A stretch of 6,952 nucleotides of DNA, from contig JAFTHJ010000242.1 in assembly GCA_017457465.1 (NCBI GenBank), positions 1 through 6,952 on the forward strand, in the 5' to 3' direction. Shown here piece after piece: positions 6,517 to 6,952 of the stretch. The first letter of the stretch is position 1, and the number at the start of each line of letters is the position of its first letter. Made by a program: the position numbers and the translations under genes. Under the pieces are notes generated by a model. That model saw nothing but the letters and a program-made list of their open reading frames with translations. It was not told where the DNA came from and did no database searches. Source of the stretch: Clostridia bacterium (lineage in GTDB: Bacteria > Bacillota > Clostridia > Oscillospirales > CAG-272).

Positions 6517-6545
6517 ATTTTACACCCATTTTTTAAAAATGTCAA
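6517..6545 (-). promoter_or_regulatory. Sigma-A promoter of the membrane-protein gene
   Basis: On the minus strand a perfect -35 box TTGACA (6540-6545) is followed after 17 bases by TAAAAT (6517-6522), five of six matches to the -10 consensus. Initiation near 6510 would give a leader of about 38 nt ending in the GGAGGA ribosome binding site. A/T tracts lie upstream of the -35. Confidence 0.82.
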
Positions 6546-6583
6546 TAATTTAGTGAAAATAATCAAAAAAATATGACCTTTTT

Positions 6584-6689
6584 TTGTCGTTTCGAAGAGC
6601 TTTTTGGTAAAATAGTAAATTTTTGTGTCGGCATAGTGAATTTAACCTCTTACATCGTTTCATAAAAGACAATGTCAGAGAATTTTTTT
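6584..6689 (+). ncRNA. Possible small RNA: weak promoter followed by a terminator-like hairpin
   Basis: On the plus strand TTGTCG (6584-6589), an 18-base spacer and TAAAAT (6608-6613) form a weak promoter. Downstream, 6647-6680 folds into a stem of three 4-bp blocks (CTCT/AGAG, ACAT/ATGT, GTTT/AGAC) separated by two single mismatches, with the loop CATAAA, followed by AA and seven T. A transcript of about 70 nt from about 6620 to 6689 would have no convincing open frame. The T tract may instead belong to the A/T-rich upstream element of the tRNA promoter, and the stem is imperfect, so this is a candidate only. Confidence 0.22.
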
Positions 6690-6736
6690 GAAAAATATTA
6701 AAAAAATGCTTGACAAATCAAAAACAATGTGATAAT
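6681..6736 (+). promoter_or_regulatory. Promoter of tRNA-Arg with A/T-rich upstream element
   Basis: A perfect -35 box TTGACA lies at 6710-6715. The -10 is GATAAT (6731-6736, 15-base spacer, with an extended TG at 6728-6729) or TAATAT (6733-6738, 17-base spacer). Phased A and T tracts at 6683-6707, just upstream of the -35, resemble the UP elements of stable-RNA promoters. Transcription would start near 6744, about 22 nt before the mature tRNA. Confidence 0.75.
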
Positions 6737-6765
6737 ATATATGGGTACGCAAAAAAGCGTATTTT

Positions 6766-6842
6766 GCGGCGTTAGCTCAGCTGGATAGAGTGTTTGGCTA
6801 CGAACCAAAAGGTCGGGGGTTCGAATCCCTTACGCCGTGCCA
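6766..6842 (+). tRNA. tRNA-Arg (anticodon ACG)
   Basis: A 77-nt cloverleaf can be folded by eye. The acceptor stem is 6766-6772 with 6832-6838, T8 and A9 follow, and the D arm is GCTC/GAGT with a 9-nt loop containing GG. The anticodon stem TTTGG/CCAAA encloses the loop CTACGAA, with anticodon ACG at 6800-6802. The variable loop is AGGTC and the T arm is GGGGG-TTCGAAT-CCCTT, followed by discriminator G and encoded CCA (6840-6842). ACG is normally deaminated to ICG by TadA and reads CGU, CGC and CGA. G-U pairs occur at 1-72, 10-25, 49-65 and 50-64, more than usual but without true mismatches. It has its own promoter and terminator. Confidence 0.96.
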
Positions 6843-6845
6843 AGC

Positions 6846-6886
6846 AAAATCAACAAGCCATTATGGCTTGGTGATTTTTGTTTTTT
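6846..6886 (+). terminator. Intrinsic terminator of tRNA-Arg
   Basis: Two 7-bp stem blocks (AAAATCA/TGATTTT and CAAGCCA/TGGCTTG) are separated by one A-G mismatch and capped by a 3-nt loop (6861-6863). They are followed by T-G-TTTTTT (6879-6886). It begins 4 nt after the CCA end. On the minus strand there is no U-tract, so it acts mainly in the plus direction. Confidence 0.88.
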
Positions 6887-6952
6887 ATGGAATTTTTTGT
6901 GTGAGTTTTTCTATCTTTGACTCTATCATCTCTCGTTCACCGCATACGCGGA
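6885..6952 (-). CDS. Possible C-terminal end of an unidentified minus-strand gene (partial)
   Basis: An open frame enters from the right edge and ends at a TAA (6885-6887), giving about 21 residues: RVCGEREMIESKIEKLTQKI plus a final Pro. The heptad-like spacing of I/L and the charged residues look like the end of a helical protein, and codon choice resembles the neighbours. The other two minus frames are closed within the first nine codons. The segment is far too short for a family call, and a frame this short can stay open by chance. It would converge on tRNA-Arg. Confidence 0.27.
   Translation of the reverse strand, partial: RVCGEREMIESKIEKLTQKIP

Noticed and set aside
6766..6842. tRNA-Arg as an integration (att) site
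   Set aside because: No duplicate of the tRNA 3' end and no integrase gene is visible in the window.

Overview
The window looks like chromosomal DNA of an anaerobic, low-to-moderate GC Firmicute, most likely a gut Clostridia/Oscillospirales-type bacterium. The basis is sigma-A promoters with TTGACA/TATAAT elements, a GGAGGA ribosome binding site, short GC-rich intrinsic terminators, a tRNA-Arg(ACG) with encoded CCA, a lipoprotein with an S/T-rich linker, and BspA-type leucine-rich repeat and pectate-lyase-like surface proteins. The taxon is inferred from style only; no marker gene fixes it.

Layout, left to right. (1) Positions 1-150 hold the last 49 codons of a plus-strand BspA-like leucine-rich-repeat protein. 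It faces a minus-strand operon across a long perfect hairpin terminator (162-204). (2) Positions 210-2118, minus strand, hold a two-gene operon: an IbrA-like PP-loop ATPase (PAPS-reductase family, DUF3440) followed, with a short overlap, by an IbrB-like ParB/sulfiredoxin-fold protein. It has its own extended -10 promoter (2153-2181) and is bracketed by hairpins, so it is a self-contained cassette. (3) Positions 2251-4407, minus, encode a large secreted lipoprotein with a pectate-lyase-type beta-helix and a C-terminal InlB-like repeat. Its start codon lies directly behind the terminator of the next gene and has no ordinary Shine-Dalgarno. (4) Positions 4489-6471, minus, encode a 660-residue protein of no family I recognise, with about eight membrane segments, helical extracytoplasmic regions and a repetitive acidic cytoplasmic tail; it has a strong promoter, ribosome binding site and terminator. 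(5) Positions 6472-6765 are an AT-rich divergent intergenic region with promoters facing both ways and a terminator-like hairpin that may end a small RNA. (6) Positions 6766-6842 are tRNA-Arg(ACG), with its own promoter and terminator. (7) The last ~65 bases may hold the very end of a minus-strand gene.

The genes do not form one pathway. The surface proteins (LRR protein, beta-helix lipoprotein, membrane protein) suggest a cell-envelope neighbourhood. The ibrA/ibrB pair sits between them as a separate unit; in E. coli its relatives activate prophage-borne surface-protein genes, but whether the pair acts on its neighbours here is not shown by the sequence. It is the best candidate in the window for poorly described biochemistry.
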